A DNA stretch of 45,026 nucleotides, taken from contig CANRZD010000006.1 of the NCBI GenBank assembly GCA_947644325.1, positions 1 to 45,026 of the forward strand, read 5' to 3'. The notes below the pieces were generated by a model that saw only the letters and a list, made by a program, of their open reading frames with translations, was not told the DNA's origin and did no database searches. How positions within the stretch are numbered: the first letter of the stretch is position 1; every line of letters starts with the position of its first letter. Position numbers and translations under genes: made by a program. Of the stretch, positions 34,213 through 44,055 are shown in pieces. This DNA is from an uncultured Clostridia bacterium. Its GTDB lineage: Bacteria; Bacillota; Clostridia; Oscillospirales; Acutalibacteraceae.

Positions 34213-36123
34213 AGTACACGGGGGGCCTCCCGGCCGGGGGCCCGGGGCCTTCGTAAAGGGCCAGGGGCCCAAAAACAAGGGAAAGACCATCGCCCGGCTG
34301 CTAAGCTACCTGGGCCGGGGATATCAGGCGCGGTTCGTGGTGGTGCTGGTGTGCATTTTATTCAGCTCCCTGGCGACGGTCATGGGCTCGCTGTTTCTGC
34401 GCACGCTCATCGACGACTACATCGAGCCCCTGCTCCTGTCCCCAGACCCTGTGTTTACGGGGCTCCTCGGGGCCATCGGCACCATGGCGCTCATCTATCT
34501 TGTGGGGGTGGGCTCCACTTTCCTCTATAACTGGCTCATGGTGGGCATCTCCCAAGGGATGCTCAAGAAGATACGGGACGACCTTTTCTCCCACATGCAG
34601 ACTCTGCCCATCCAGTACTTTGACACCCACACCCACGGGGACCTGATGAGCCGCTACACCAACGACACCGACACCCTGCGGCAGATGATCTCCCAGGGCA
34701 TCCCCCAGATGTTCAGCTCGGTGATCACGGTGGTGTCGGTGTTCTGGGCCATGGTCACCACCAGCGTGCCCCTGACGGTGCTGGTGATAGCCTTTGTGGG
34801 GCTGATGCTCTTGGTCACCCGGTATATCGGCGGGCAGAGCGGCAAGTATTTTGTGAAGCAGCAGCGCTCCCTGGGCGCGGTGAACGGCTTCATCGAGGAG
34901 ATGGTCACCGGGCAGAAGGTAGTGCAGGTCTTCTGCCACGAGGAGAAGGCCAAAGCTGACTTCGACGCCCTGAACGAAGCCCTGCGCCAGGAGGCCGACG
35001 CCGCCAACCGCTACGCAAACGTCATGGGCCCTGTGATGAACAACCTGGGCCACCTGCAGTACGTGCTCATCGCCATAGCCGGGGGCGCTCTGGCCCTCTC
35101 TGGGGTGGGCGGGCTGACGCTGGGGGCATCGCGGCCTTTTTGCAGCTGAGCCGCAGCTTCACCCAGCCCATCAGCCAGCTTTCCCAGCAGTTCAACACCA
35201 TCGTCATGGCCTTAGCTGGGGCCGAGCGCATCTTCGACGTGATGGATGAGCCCCCCGAAAAGGACGAGGGCTACGTGACCCTGGTAAACGCCCGGGAGGA
35301 AAACGGCCGGCTCACAGAGACAAAGGAGCGCACCGGCCTCTGGGCCTGGAAGCACCCCCACCACGACGGCACGGTGACCTACACGAAGCTCACAGGCCAT
35401 GTAGAGCTGCGGGGGGTGGACTTCGGCTATAACGAGGAAAAGCTGGTGCTCCACGACATCACCCTGGAGGCCGACCCCGGCCAGAAGGTGGCCTTCGTGG
35501 GGGCCACGGGCGCGGGCAAGACCACCATCACGAACCTGATAAATCGCTTCTACGACATCGCCGACGGCAAGATACGCTACGACGGCATCAACATCAATAA
35601 GATTAAAAAGCCCGACCTGCGGCGCTCCCTGGGCATCGTTTTGCAGGACACGAACCTCTTTACCGGCACCGTGGGGGAAAACATCCGCTATGGGAAGCTG
35701 GACGCCACACAGGAGGAAATCGAGGCCGCAGCAAAGCTTGCCAACGCCGACGGCTTCATCCGCCGCCTGCCCCAGGGGTACGACACCGTCCTCTCCGGGG
35801 ACGGGGGCAGCCTCTCCCAGGGCCAGCGGCAGCTTTTGGCCATTGCCCGGGCCGCTGTGGCCGACCCGCCCGTGATGGTGCTGGACGAGGCCACCTCCTC
35901 CATCGACACCCGCACCGAGCGCCTGGTGCAGCGGGGCATGGACGGCCTCATGAAGGGCCGCACGGTGTTTGTCATCGCCCACAGGCTCTCTACGGTGCAG
36001 AACTCCGACAGCATCCTGGTGCTGGAGCTGGGCCGCATCATCGAGCGGGGCAGCCACCGGCAGCTCATAGCCCAGAAGGGCAAGTACTACCAGCTCTACA
36101 CCGGGGCCTTCGAGCTGGAGTAA
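34199..36123 (+). pseudogene. ABC transporter ATP-binding/permease (second exporter half), split by apparent -1 nt frameshift
   Basis: N-terminal TM part ends prematurely (...GGLTLGASRPFCS*, stop at 35149). The same protein continues in another frame (...GIAAFLQLSRSFTQPISQ...) to a complete NBD ending 36123. Confidence 0.8.
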
Positions 36124-36151
36124 AAGGGCAAAAACCGCCCGAAAAGCAGAA

Positions 36152-36190
36152 AAACCCGCCTTTTTCCCGGGAAAAGGGCGGGTTTTCCGT
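36152..36190. terminator. Terminator between convergent genes
   Basis: AAACCCGCCTTTTTCCCGGGAAAAGGGCGGGTTTT hairpin. Confidence 0.7.
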
Positions 36191-36202
36191 ATCTAAAATG
36201 TC

Positions 36203-37114
36203 TCACATGGTCAAATACGCCTCTGCCTGCTGGGCGGCCACGGCGCCGTCGGCGCAGGCGGTGACGATCTGCCGCAGGGGCTTTGCCCGCAGGTCTCCCG
36301 CGGCAAAGACGCCGGGGAGGCTGGTGCGGGTGGATTCATCCGCACACACGTACCCAGCCCCGTCCAGCGCTATCTGGCCTTTGAAAAGCCCCGTGTCCGG
36401 CACCTGGCCGATGGCCACGAACACGCCGCTGCAGGGAAGGGTTTGGGTCTTTCCGGTCTTTTTGTTTCGCACCGTGAGCCCTGTGAGGGTGCTTTCAAAC
36501 TCCAGGGCGGCCACTTCGCTGTCCCACAGAAACTCCAGGTTGGGAAGCCCCATCAAGGGGGCCCGGTAGGCGGCGGAGGCCCGGAGGGCGTCCCGCCGGT
36601 GGATGAGCACCACCTTCTCGCACAGCCGGGAAAGGTACAGGGCGTCCGCCGCGGCGGTATCGCCGCCGCCCACTACGGCCACGGTCTTTCCCCGGAAAAA
36701 CATCCCATCGCAGGTGGCGCAGTAAGAGACGCCCCGGCCCCGCAGTTCCTTTTCCCCGGGCAGGCCCAGCTCCCGGGGGTGGGCCCCGGTGGCCAGTATC
36801 ACGGCTTTGGCCTGCAGCCGCTCGCCGCCGGCCAGCACTTCCTTCGTCTCGCCCGTAAGCTTTACTTCCGTGACCTCCGCCATTTTCGTCCGGGCCCCGA
36901 AGCGCTCGGCCCCTTTCTTCATCTCCATGGCCAGCTCGAAGCCGCCGACGCCCTCTGGGAAGCCGGGGTAATTGTCCACCTGGTCGGTGGTGCCCATCTG
37001 CCCGCCGGGGGTCAGCTTCTCCAGCACCAGCACCGAAAGGCCCGCCCGGGCCCCGTACAGGGCCGCCGTGTACCCGGCAGGCCCCCCGCCGATGACGATC
37101 ACATCCGCTGTCAC
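36203..37114 (-). CDS. trxB: Thioredoxin-disulfide reductase
   Basis: IGGGPAGYTAALYGARAG, redox motif CATCDG, NADPH-binding GGGDTAAADALYL, GVFAAGDLRAKPLRQIVTA. Confidence 0.95.
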   Translation of the reverse strand: MTADVIVIGGGPAGYTAALYGARAGLSVLVLEKLTPGGQMGTTDQVDNYPGFPEGVGGFELAMEMKKGAERFGARTKMAEVTEVKLTGETKEVLAGGERLQAKAVILATGAHPRELGLPGEKELRGRGVSYCATCDGMFFRGKTVAVVGGGDTAAADALYLSRLCEKVVLIHRRDALRASAAYRAPLMGLPNLEFLWDSEVAALEFESTLTGLTVRNKKTGKTQTLPCSGVFVAIGQVPDTGLFKGQIALDGAGYVCADESTRTSLPGVFAAGDLRAKPLRQIVTACADGAVAAQQAEAYLTM

Positions 37115-37422
37115 TGTAAGAGCGCCTCCAGGTTTTCCTTGGGCTGCAGGCCCACCAGGGTGTTCACGGCCTCGCCGTCCTTAAAGAGGATGGCCGTGGG
37201 GATGCTCATGACCCCGTACCGGGCGGCCAAATCGGGCTGTTCGTCGATGTTCACCTTGCCTACGGTCACGTCTCCCTCATGGGCCTCGGCAAAGGCGTCA
37301 ACGATGGGGGAGAACATCTTGCAGGGGCCGCACCAGCTGGCCCAGAAATCTACCAGCACCGGGCCCTGAGCGCCTAGCACCTCCTTGTCAAAATTCTCCT
37401 GGGTAAAGGTCTTTACTGCCAT
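37111..37422 (-). CDS. trxA: Thioredoxin
   Basis: VDFWASWCGPCKMFSPIVDAFAEAH; ATGA overlap with trxB. Confidence 0.96.
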   Translation of the reverse strand: MAVKTFTQENFDKEVLGAQGPVLVDFWASWCGPCKMFSPIVDAFAEAHEGDVTVGKVNIDEQPDLAARYGVMSIPTAILFKDGEAVNTLVGLQPKENLEALLQ

Positions 37423-37477
37423 TTCACTCATCCTTTCATAGGTTTATACAGGGTTAGCTTGCGCAGCTTTCCCCAGA

Positions 37478-37960
37478 TTATTTTCTGGGCGGCAGGGTAG
37501 AGTTGGCCGCCTCCATAGCAAGGGCCACCAAAAGCGCCGCCTGCTCGTTGTTGGAATAGCTGGTGTCCAGCACGTACTTGCCGGGGTAGGCGTTGTCTTC
37601 GTTTCCGGCGTGCATGACCATGTACTTGCCGTCGTACACGTCGTACTCGAAGGCCATGATGTTGCCGAAAAGCCGCCAGCGCTCATAGCGCAGCTCGTAG
37701 CGCACCACCCCGTGGGTGTTCACCTTCTCTACGGCGCCAATCTGCTTTTCGTCGTACCAGATGGAAAATTTCCATTTGCCGAAAAGCGTCTTCCGGCAGC
37801 GCACCCGGCCCATCTCCACGCCGTTGCGGTTTTGCAGAGAGATGGTGTTTTCCTTTTTGCCCTCTTTTGCCACGACCATATAGGCCCGCTGGTCCGTCTC
37901 GTCGTAGATGCTGTACTGGTCCTCCCAGGAGAAGGGGCGCTTGTCAAAATAAAGCTTCAT
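37478..37960 (-). CDS. LURP-one-related / YxjI-like family protein
   Basis: MKLYFDKRPFSWEDQYSIYDETDQRAYMVVAKEGKKENTISLQNRNGVEMGRV.. beta-rich tubby-like pattern. Confidence 0.6.
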   Translation of the reverse strand: MKLYFDKRPFSWEDQYSIYDETDQRAYMVVAKEGKKENTISLQNRNGVEMGRVRCRKTLFGKWKFSIWYDEKQIGAVEKVNTHGVVRYELRYERWRLFGNIMAFEYDVYDGKYMVMHAGNEDNAYPGKYVLDTSYSNNEQAALLVALAMEAANSTLPPRK

Positions 37961-38676
37961 GGAAGGACCTCCGCGTACCGCAGGAATTCCCGGAAGGAGC
38001 CGGTGTCAACGCCGCTCAGGTCCGCCTTGTCCGGGTCAATGAGGCAGTCGGTGATGAGATACACCGAAAGCCCGGCCTCCCGGGCCGCCAGGTCCTCCCG
38101 GGCGTCGTTGCCCACCATCAGGCATTCCTGGGGCTTTTTGCCGGTTTTTTCTAAGATTTCCCGGTAATAGGCCGGGTTTGGCTTGCAGGTGCGGCAGTTT
38201 TCATAGCTGGTCACCAGGGAGAAGTCTTCCAAAGCGAGCCCCACCCACTTTAGCCGCGTCTGCACGCCCACCGCCGGGAAGATGGGGTTTGTGGCCAATA
38301 TCACGTCATAGCCCTTTTCCCGCAGGCCCTGCACGGCGGTTTTCGCCAGGGGGTTTTCCCCCACAGACTCCCGCACCTTGTCGAACTCCCGGGCGTAGAA
38401 GTCGTCGAACTCCCCCCGCAGCTTCTCAGACCCCGGCCCCATACATTCCGTGAACACCTGCCAGAAGCGCTCACAGTTAGAGGCCTTCCCGTCGTTTTTC
38501 ACCATGGCGGCGGTGCCCTTCCACACGGCGTCCGTCAAGGGCCCGGCGGCATAGCCAAAGGGCGCGGCCTTTTTTGCAAGCAGGGAAAAATACGCCCGGG
38601 TGAAAACCTCCACGTCCATGGGCAGCAGGGTGCCGTCCAGGTCAAATAATATGGTAGTGATGTCTTTTTTTAACAC
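37957..38676 (-). CDS. HAD family hydrolase
   Basis: ILFDLDGTLLPMD, ILATNPIFP, LMVGNDAREDLAAREAG. Confidence 0.88.
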   Translation of the reverse strand: MLKKDITTILFDLDGTLLPMDVEVFTRAYFSLLAKKAAPFGYAAGPLTDAVWKGTAAMVKNDGKASNCERFWQVFTECMGPGSEKLRGEFDDFYAREFDKVRESVGENPLAKTAVQGLREKGYDVILATNPIFPAVGVQTRLKWVGLALEDFSLVTSYENCRTCKPNPAYYREILEKTGKKPQECLMVGNDAREDLAAREAGLSVYLITDCLIDPDKADLSGVDTGSFREFLRYAEVLP

Positions 38677-38690
38677 ATTCGCGCCCCTTT

Positions 38691-39395
38691 CTATGCCCGC
38701 CCCAGCGCCCCGAAAAGGGAGGGCTCCCGGTCCTTAAAGTACCCCAGGGGGCGGCGCTGGCTCTCTGTCAAGTCTATGTCTACCGCAAAGCCCCCGTGCC
38801 CGCCGCTGACAGCCAGGAGCTCCCCGCCCTGCCCGTCAAAGGCGAAGGCCAAGGGGATCTCCCCGCAGAAGTGGCAGCAGCCCGCCACAGGCACCTCGTT
38901 TTCAATGGCCCGGGCCCGGGCTAAAGCCCGCCACTGCTCGTACTGCAGCCGGTGGAACATGCCAGTGCCAATGGGGTTCACCATGAGCACGGGGCCCTCC
39001 AGGGCCATGACGCGGCAGACCTCTGGGAAATGTATCTCATAGCACACCGGCACGGCGATTTTCCCCAGGCGCGTGTTCACGCAGCGGATGGTATCTCCCG
39101 GCTGCTTGCCCCTTTCCTTTTCGCTTGCGTGCAGGATGCACTTTGTGTACGTGTCTGTGACCCTGCCGCCCTCCAGGACCAGGACCTTTTCTTCGTTTCC
39201 CCGGCGGCAGCCGGCCAGTATCGTGCCCTCTGTCTTTTCCGAGAGCGCCAGGGCCATGGCCTCGTCCTCTTCCGAACGGAGGAACCCCTCCGGGAAGATG
39301 GTCAGGTCGGCGGGGCCCTCCTGCAGAAGGCGGGGCATTTCGGTCTTCGCCTCAAAGCGCCTGGGGACGCACAGCCGTATTTTTGCCATGGTCAC
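38691..39395 (-). CDS. Carbon-nitrogen hydrolase (nitrilase superfamily)
   Basis: Glu-Lys-Cys pattern: TIFPEGFL, TYTKCIL, IAVPVCYEIHFPEVCR; short N-terminus. Confidence 0.75.
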   Translation of the reverse strand: MTMAKIRLCVPRRFEAKTEMPRLLQEGPADLTIFPEGFLRSEEDEAMALALSEKTEGTILAGCRRGNEEKVLVLEGGRVTDTYTKCILHASEKERGKQPGDTIRCVNTRLGKIAVPVCYEIHFPEVCRVMALEGPVLMVNPIGTGMFHRLQYEQWRALARARAIENEVPVAGCCHFCGEIPLAFAFDGQGGELLAVSGGHGGFAVDIDLTESQRRPLGYFKDREPSLFGALGRA

Positions 39396-39751
39396 TCCGC
39401 CGCCTTGGTGGCGGTCACGTCCACGCCGGTGCCGGCCACGTTCTTTATGACCACGTCGCCGATGTGCACCGGGGCCTTTATGACGGCTTTGCGTATCTCC
39501 TCCATGCAGGCGAAGATCTTCTCCTTGGGGATGTCGGTCTTTGTGCGCACCGAGGTCACCGGGGCCTTGGCCCCTTCCACCCGGATGGTGGAGGTCACCG
39601 TGCGGGTGGGGGCGGTCACTTCCTTTTTGCCGTATTCCTCCCCGCGCTTGCAGGTGTTGCCCGTCACGGACACCACCGCGCCCTGCTCGTTAAGCTCTAC
39701 CTTCAAGGGGCACCCCAAGGGGCAGCTGATGCACGTCAGTTCCTTTACCAT
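39392..39751 (-). CDS. DUF1667 domain-containing protein
   Basis: ELTCISCPLGCPLKVELNEQGAVVSVTGNTCKRGEEYGKKEVTAPTRTVTSTIRVEGA. Confidence 0.88.
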   Translation of the reverse strand: MVKELTCISCPLGCPLKVELNEQGAVVSVTGNTCKRGEEYGKKEVTAPTRTVTSTIRVEGAKAPVTSVRTKTDIPKEKIFACMEEIRKAVIKAPVHIGDVVIKNVAGTGVDVTATKAAE

Positions 39752-39754
39752 GCC

Positions 39755-41029
39755 TTAACCCTCCTGTCCGTCGGCAGCTTCCACGGTGACCTCCCGGCAC
39801 CCGCCGGAGAGCCACTCCTTCTGAAGCTTTACCTGTTCCATTTCACCCGGGGCCATTACGGGCCGGGGGCGCTTATAGACTTCTTTCCCGTCCGCCAGCA
39901 CCCGCACCGTGGCCTTACGCATATTCCGGCCTACCCGGAAGCGCACCACCGCTTCCTTCCCCATCCTCTCGGGGGAGATGCTGGCGGGCACCGTGTAGCG
40001 CACGGCCCCGGCGGTCTTTAAGGGGATCTCCCGCAGGCCTTCGCTTCGGCCCTCCTTTACGAACCGGGCGGCGCTGTGGCCTGCCTGCTCGGCCTCCTCG
40101 GACACGTAGTCCACCAGGTCGTGCACGTGCAGCACGTTGCCGCAGGCGAAGACCCCGGGGATGCTGGTTTCCAGCTGCTCGTTGACGATGGGCCCGCTGG
40201 TCACCGGGGAGAGCTCTACCCCCACGGCCTTTGACAGCTCGTTTTCGGGGATGAGCCCCACGGAGAGCAGCAGGGTGTCGCAGTCAAAGCGCTCCTCTGT
40301 GCCGGGGATGGGCTTGAGCTTTTCGTCCACCTGGGCGATGGTCACGGCGGTGACCCGCTCCTTGCCCTCTATGTCCACCACGGTGTGGCTCAGCTTCAGG
40401 GGGATGCCGTAGTCATCCAAGCACTGGACGATGTTGCGCTTGAGCCCGCCGGAGTAGGGCATCAGCTCCGCCACGCACAGGACCTTCGCCCCCTCCAGGG
40501 TCATGCGCCGGGCCATGATGAGCCCAATGTCGCCGCTGCCCAGAATGACCACCCGGCGGCCGGGGAGATACCCCTCCATGTTCACCAGCCGCTGGGCTGT
40601 GCCCGCCGAGAAGATGCCCGCGGGCCGCGTGCCCGGTATGTTCAGGGCGCCCCGGGGGCGCTCCCGGCAGCCCATGCACAGCACGGCGGCCTTTGCTTCT
40701 GTTTGCACCAGGCCGTCCTGCCGGCTGACGGAGGTGACTGCCACCCGGTCCCCCTGGCGCTGCAGGTCCACCACGGTGGTGCTCAGCCGGTAGGGGATGC
40801 CCATTTCCTTTGCCTTTTCCATATAGCGGGCGGCGTACTCGGGGCCGGTGAGCTCTTCCTTGAAGGTGTGCAGGCCGAAGCCGTTGTGGATGCACTGGTT
40901 GAGAATCCCCCCCAGCTCCTTCTCCCGCTCCAGGATGAGCACGTCCTCCACGCCACTTTCCCGGGCCGCTATGGCCGCCGCCAGCCCCGCGGGGCCTCCG
41001 CCTATTATAATCAGATCATGTTTTTCCAT
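39755..41029 (-). CDS. NAD(P)/FAD-dependent oxidoreductase
   Basis: IIIGGGPAGLAAAIAARESG, LCMGCRERPRGALNIPGTRPAGIFSAGTAQRLVN, VILGSGDIGLIMARRMTLEGA, GVFACGNVLHVHDLVD. Confidence 0.9.
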   Translation of the reverse strand: MEKHDLIIIGGGPAGLAAAIAARESGVEDVLILEREKELGGILNQCIHNGFGLHTFKEELTGPEYAARYMEKAKEMGIPYRLSTTVVDLQRQGDRVAVTSVSRQDGLVQTEAKAAVLCMGCRERPRGALNIPGTRPAGIFSAGTAQRLVNMEGYLPGRRVVILGSGDIGLIMARRMTLEGAKVLCVAELMPYSGGLKRNIVQCLDDYGIPLKLSHTVVDIEGKERVTAVTIAQVDEKLKPIPGTEERFDCDTLLLSVGLIPENELSKAVGVELSPVTSGPIVNEQLETSIPGVFACGNVLHVHDLVDYVSEEAEQAGHSAARFVKEGRSEGLREIPLKTAGAVRYTVPASISPERMGKEAVVRFRVGRNMRKATVRVLADGKEVYKRPRPVMAPGEMEQVKLQKEWLSGGCREVTVEAADGQEG

Positions 41030-43440
41030 TAGTCTCTATACTCCTCCATCTCATAGGCTTCCAGTATGTCCCCTTGCTTGATGTCTGAGAATTTCTCCAG
41101 GGTGATGCCGCAGTCGTAGCCGTCGGCCACCTCCTTCACGTCATCCTTGAAGCGGCGCAGGGAGGCGATCTTGTCGTCGGCCACGATAATGCCGTCCCGC
41201 ACTACCCGCACAAGGGCGCTGCGGGTGATCTTCCCGCTTGTGACGTGGCCGCCGATGACCATGCCCACGTTGGAAATCTTGTAGGTCTCCCGGCACTCTG
41301 CCTTGCCCAGGGATACCTCCCGGTACTTGGGGGCCAGCATGCCCTTCATGGCCGACTCTATTTCCTCGATGCAGTCATAGATGATGCGGTAGAGCCGCAT
41401 GTCCACGCCGTCGCGCTTGGCGCTTTCCTCGGCCACCGGGTCCGGGCGGACGTTGAAGCCCACGATAATGGCGTTGGAGGCGTTTGCCAGCATCACGTCG
41501 CTTTCGTTTACGGCGCCCACGGCCCCGTGGATGATGTGCACTCGAACCTCGTCGTTTGTGAGCTTCTCGAGAGACTGGCGCACGGCCTCTACAGAGCCCT
41601 GCACGTCGGCCTTGACGATGATTTTCAGCTCCTTCATGTCCCCCTCTTTCATCTGCTCAAACAGATTATCCAGGGTCACCTTGGTCTGGGCCCGGAAGGT
41701 CTCCTCCTTCTGCTCGTTGAGGCGCTGCTCTACCAGCTCCCGGGCCAAGCGTTCGTCAGAGACGGCGTTGAAGATGTCGCCGCCCACGGGCACGTCGCCC
41801 AGGCCAGTGATCTCCACAGGTACACTGGGCCCGGCCTCCTGGCCGCGCCTGCCCTTGTCATCCATCATAGAGCGCACCCGGCCCACGGTGGTGCCCGCCA
41901 CGATGATATCCCCGGTGTGCAGGGTGCCGTTCTGCACCAGCACGGTGGCAATGGGGCCCATGCCCTTGTCGAGCCTTGCTTCCACCACGGTGCCTTTGGC
42001 GGCCCGGTCGGGGTTAGCCTTCAGCTCCATCATGTCGGCGGTGAGGATGATCATTTCCAAAAGGTCGTTTATGCCCTCCTTGGTGTGGGCGGACACGGGG
42101 ATGCAGGGGGTGTCGCCGCCCCAGTCCTCGGGCACCAGCTCGTATTCGGTCAGCTGCTCTTTGACGCGCTCGGGGTTTGCGCCCACCTTATCCATCTTGT
42201 TGATGGCCACGATAATAGAGACCCCCGCCGCCTTGGCGTGGTTGATGGCCTCTACGGTCTGGGGCATGATGCCGTCGTCCGCCGCCACCACCAGCACGGC
42301 GATGTCCGTCACCTGGGCGCCCCGGGCCCGCATAGTGGTAAAGGCCGCGTGGCCGGGGGTGTCAAGGAACGTCACGTCCCGGTCGCCCACCTTCACCCGG
42401 TAGGCGCCGATGTGCTGGGTGATGCCGCCGGCCTCGCCCTCGGTGACGTTGGAGTGGCGTATCACATCGAGAATAGAAGTCTTGCCGTGGTCCACGTGGC
42501 CCATGACCACCACCACCGGAGCACGGGGCACCAGGTTTGCCTCGTCGTCCTCGCTGTCGTCGATGATGCGCTCCTCGATGGTCACCACCACTTCCTTCTC
42601 CACTTTGGCGTGGAACTCGTCAGCCACCAGCACGGCGGTGTCAAAGTCGATGGTGTCGTTGATGGCAGCGAAGACCCCCAGGCCCATGAGCTTCTTGATG
42701 ACCTCCGGGGCGGAGACCTTCAGCCGCAGGGCGAACTCGCCCACGGTGATCTCCTCGGGCACCTCGATGGTGATGTGCTTGGCCTTCCTTTCCTGGGCGA
42801 TGCGGCGCAGGCGCTCGGCCTCGGTCTCCCGCTTGCCCCGGCGTTGCTGGCCCCGGCGCTGCTGGTTCCGGTTTGTAAACTTCTGCTTTGTCACCACGTT
42901 GTCGTTGCGGGCGCCCACCTTCTGGTCGGCCAGCCGGTCGTACTTTTCGCTGTATTTGTCGATGTTCACATGGGACGTGCGCGTATCCACCACCCGCCGG
43001 GTAGGGGCCTTGGGCTCCTGCACCTGCACCGGGGCCGCGGCCTTCTGGGCGGGCTTCTCCGGCTGCTTTGCAGGGGCGGGTTTCGCGGGCGTGGGCTGGG
43101 GCTTCTGGCCCTTCTTTTCCGCGCCCTTCTGGCCCTTCTGGGTTCCCTTGGGGGCGCTTTTGGGGGCGGGGGATTCCGCCTTTGCCTCCTTGGGGGCCGG
43201 GGCGGGCTCCGGGGCGGCGGGCTCCTCCGGGGCTGCGTCCCGCTGGGCAAAGTACGCGTCCAGGCTCTCCATATTCCGGGCCTGGGTGAAGGTCTCCAGC
43301 ACGATGTCCAGCTCGTGCTCCTCCAGGGCGGTCATATATTTTTTGGGCTCGGGGAAGTATTTGGCAAGGGTATCGATCACATCCTTGTTGGGGATGTTCA
43401 GATCCTTTGCCACCTCCCGCACTCTGTATTTCACCATCAT
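41029..43440 (-). CDS. infB: Translation initiation factor IF-2
   Basis: GTPase motifs [25 protein letters not shown]; long Ala/Lys/Pro-rich linker after the N-terminal domain. Confidence 0.98.
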   Translation of the reverse strand: MMVKYRVREVAKDLNIPNKDVIDTLAKYFPEPKKYMTALEEHELDIVLETFTQARNMESLDAYFAQRDAAPEEPAAPEPAPAPKEAKAESPAPKSAPKGTQKGQKGAEKKGQKPQPTPAKPAPAKQPEKPAQKAAAPVQVQEPKAPTRRVVDTRTSHVNIDKYSEKYDRLADQKVGARNDNVVTKQKFTNRNQQRRGQQRRGKRETEAERLRRIAQERKAKHITIEVPEEITVGEFALRLKVSAPEVIKKLMGLGVFAAINDTIDFDTAVLVADEFHAKVEKEVVVTIEERIIDDSEDDEANLVPRAPVVVVMGHVDHGKTSILDVIRHSNVTEGEAGGITQHIGAYRVKVGDRDVTFLDTPGHAAFTTMRARGAQVTDIAVLVVAADDGIMPQTVEAINHAKAAGVSIIVAINKMDKVGANPERVKEQLTEYELVPEDWGGDTPCIPVSAHTKEGINDLLEMIILTADMMELKANPDRAAKGTVVEARLDKGMGPIATVLVQNGTLHTGDIIVAGTTVGRVRSMMDDKGRRGQEAGPSVPVEITGLGDVPVGGDIFNAVSDERLARELVEQRLNEQKEETFRAQTKVTLDNLFEQMKEGDMKELKIIVKADVQGSVEAVRQSLEKLTNDEVRVHIIHGAVGAVNESDVMLANASNAIIVGFNVRPDPVAEESAKRDGVDMRLYRIIYDCIEEIESAMKGMLAPKYREVSLGKAECRETYKISNVGMVIGGHVTSGKITRSALVRVVRDGIIVADDKIASLRRFKDDVKEVADGYDCGITLEKFSDIKQGDILEAYEMEEYRD

Positions 43441-43772
43441 AAGCAAATGCCTCCTTCTCGCTTTACAGCCTCTTTCGCGTGGGCGTCCAGCAGCGCCCGG
43501 GCAAAGCCCTCGTCCGTCACGGCCAGTACCCCGGCCCGCAAGCGGCAGGCTCTCCCCAGCTCTTCCATGGGGATCTCCGCCCGGGCGCAGGGTATGCCCG
43601 CCCGTCCCGCTTCAAAAAGCATATTTTTATAGGTCTTATCCGATATGTCCCGGGCCGCCAGCAAGAGCTTCGCCTCTCCCTGCCGGGCGGCCTGCACGCA
43701 CACGTCATAGCCGCCCAGGAGCTTCCCGGCCTTGCGGCACAGCCCCAATAGGGCCAGCACCTTATCCGCCAT
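43437..43772 (-). CDS. ylxQ: YlxQ, ribosomal protein L7Ae-family protein
   Basis: [46 protein letters not shown]; nusA-ylxR-ylxQ-infB order. Confidence 0.9.
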   Translation of the reverse strand: MADKVLALLGLCRKAGKLLGGYDVCVQAARQGEAKLLLAARDISDKTYKNMLFEAGRAGIPCARAEIPMEELGRACRLRAGVLAVTDEGFARALLDAHAKEAVKREGGICL

Positions 43773-44052
43773 CGGCTCCCAGCTCCTTTTCCATTTGGTC
43801 ATAGATTTCTTCGGGTATCCTGCAGGAAAAGGCCCTCTCAAGCCGCCGGGCCTTCCGGGCGGCCTTCAGGCAGGAGAGGCTGCGGCACAGGTACGCCCCC
43901 CGGCCCGGCTTCTTCCCCGTAAGGTCCAGGGAGATCGCCGCCGTGCCGTCGGGGCCCTGGGGGCCGCGCACCACCCGCACCAGTTCCTTTTTGGGCTTCA
44001 TTTCCCCGCACCCTGTGCACATGCGCATGGGCGCCTTCTTCTGCCTTACCAT
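43762..44052 (-). CDS. ylxR: YlxR family RNA-binding protein
   Basis: [49 protein letters not shown]. Confidence 0.92.
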   Translation of the reverse strand: MVRQKKAPMRMCTGCGEMKPKKELVRVVRGPQGPDGTAAISLDLTGKKPGRGAYLCRSLSCLKAARKARRLERAFSCRIPEEIYDQMEKELGADGG

Positions 44053-44055
44053 GGG

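Noticed and set aside
42960-43260. Low-complexity Pro/Lys/Ala-rich repeat region
   Set aside because: Expected variable linker of IF-2 in high-GC Bacillota.
41245-43632. 795-aa + strand ORF opposite infB
   Set aside because: His/Gly/Leu-rich composition, antisense to a confidently assigned infB; typical shadow ORF of high-GC coding DNA.
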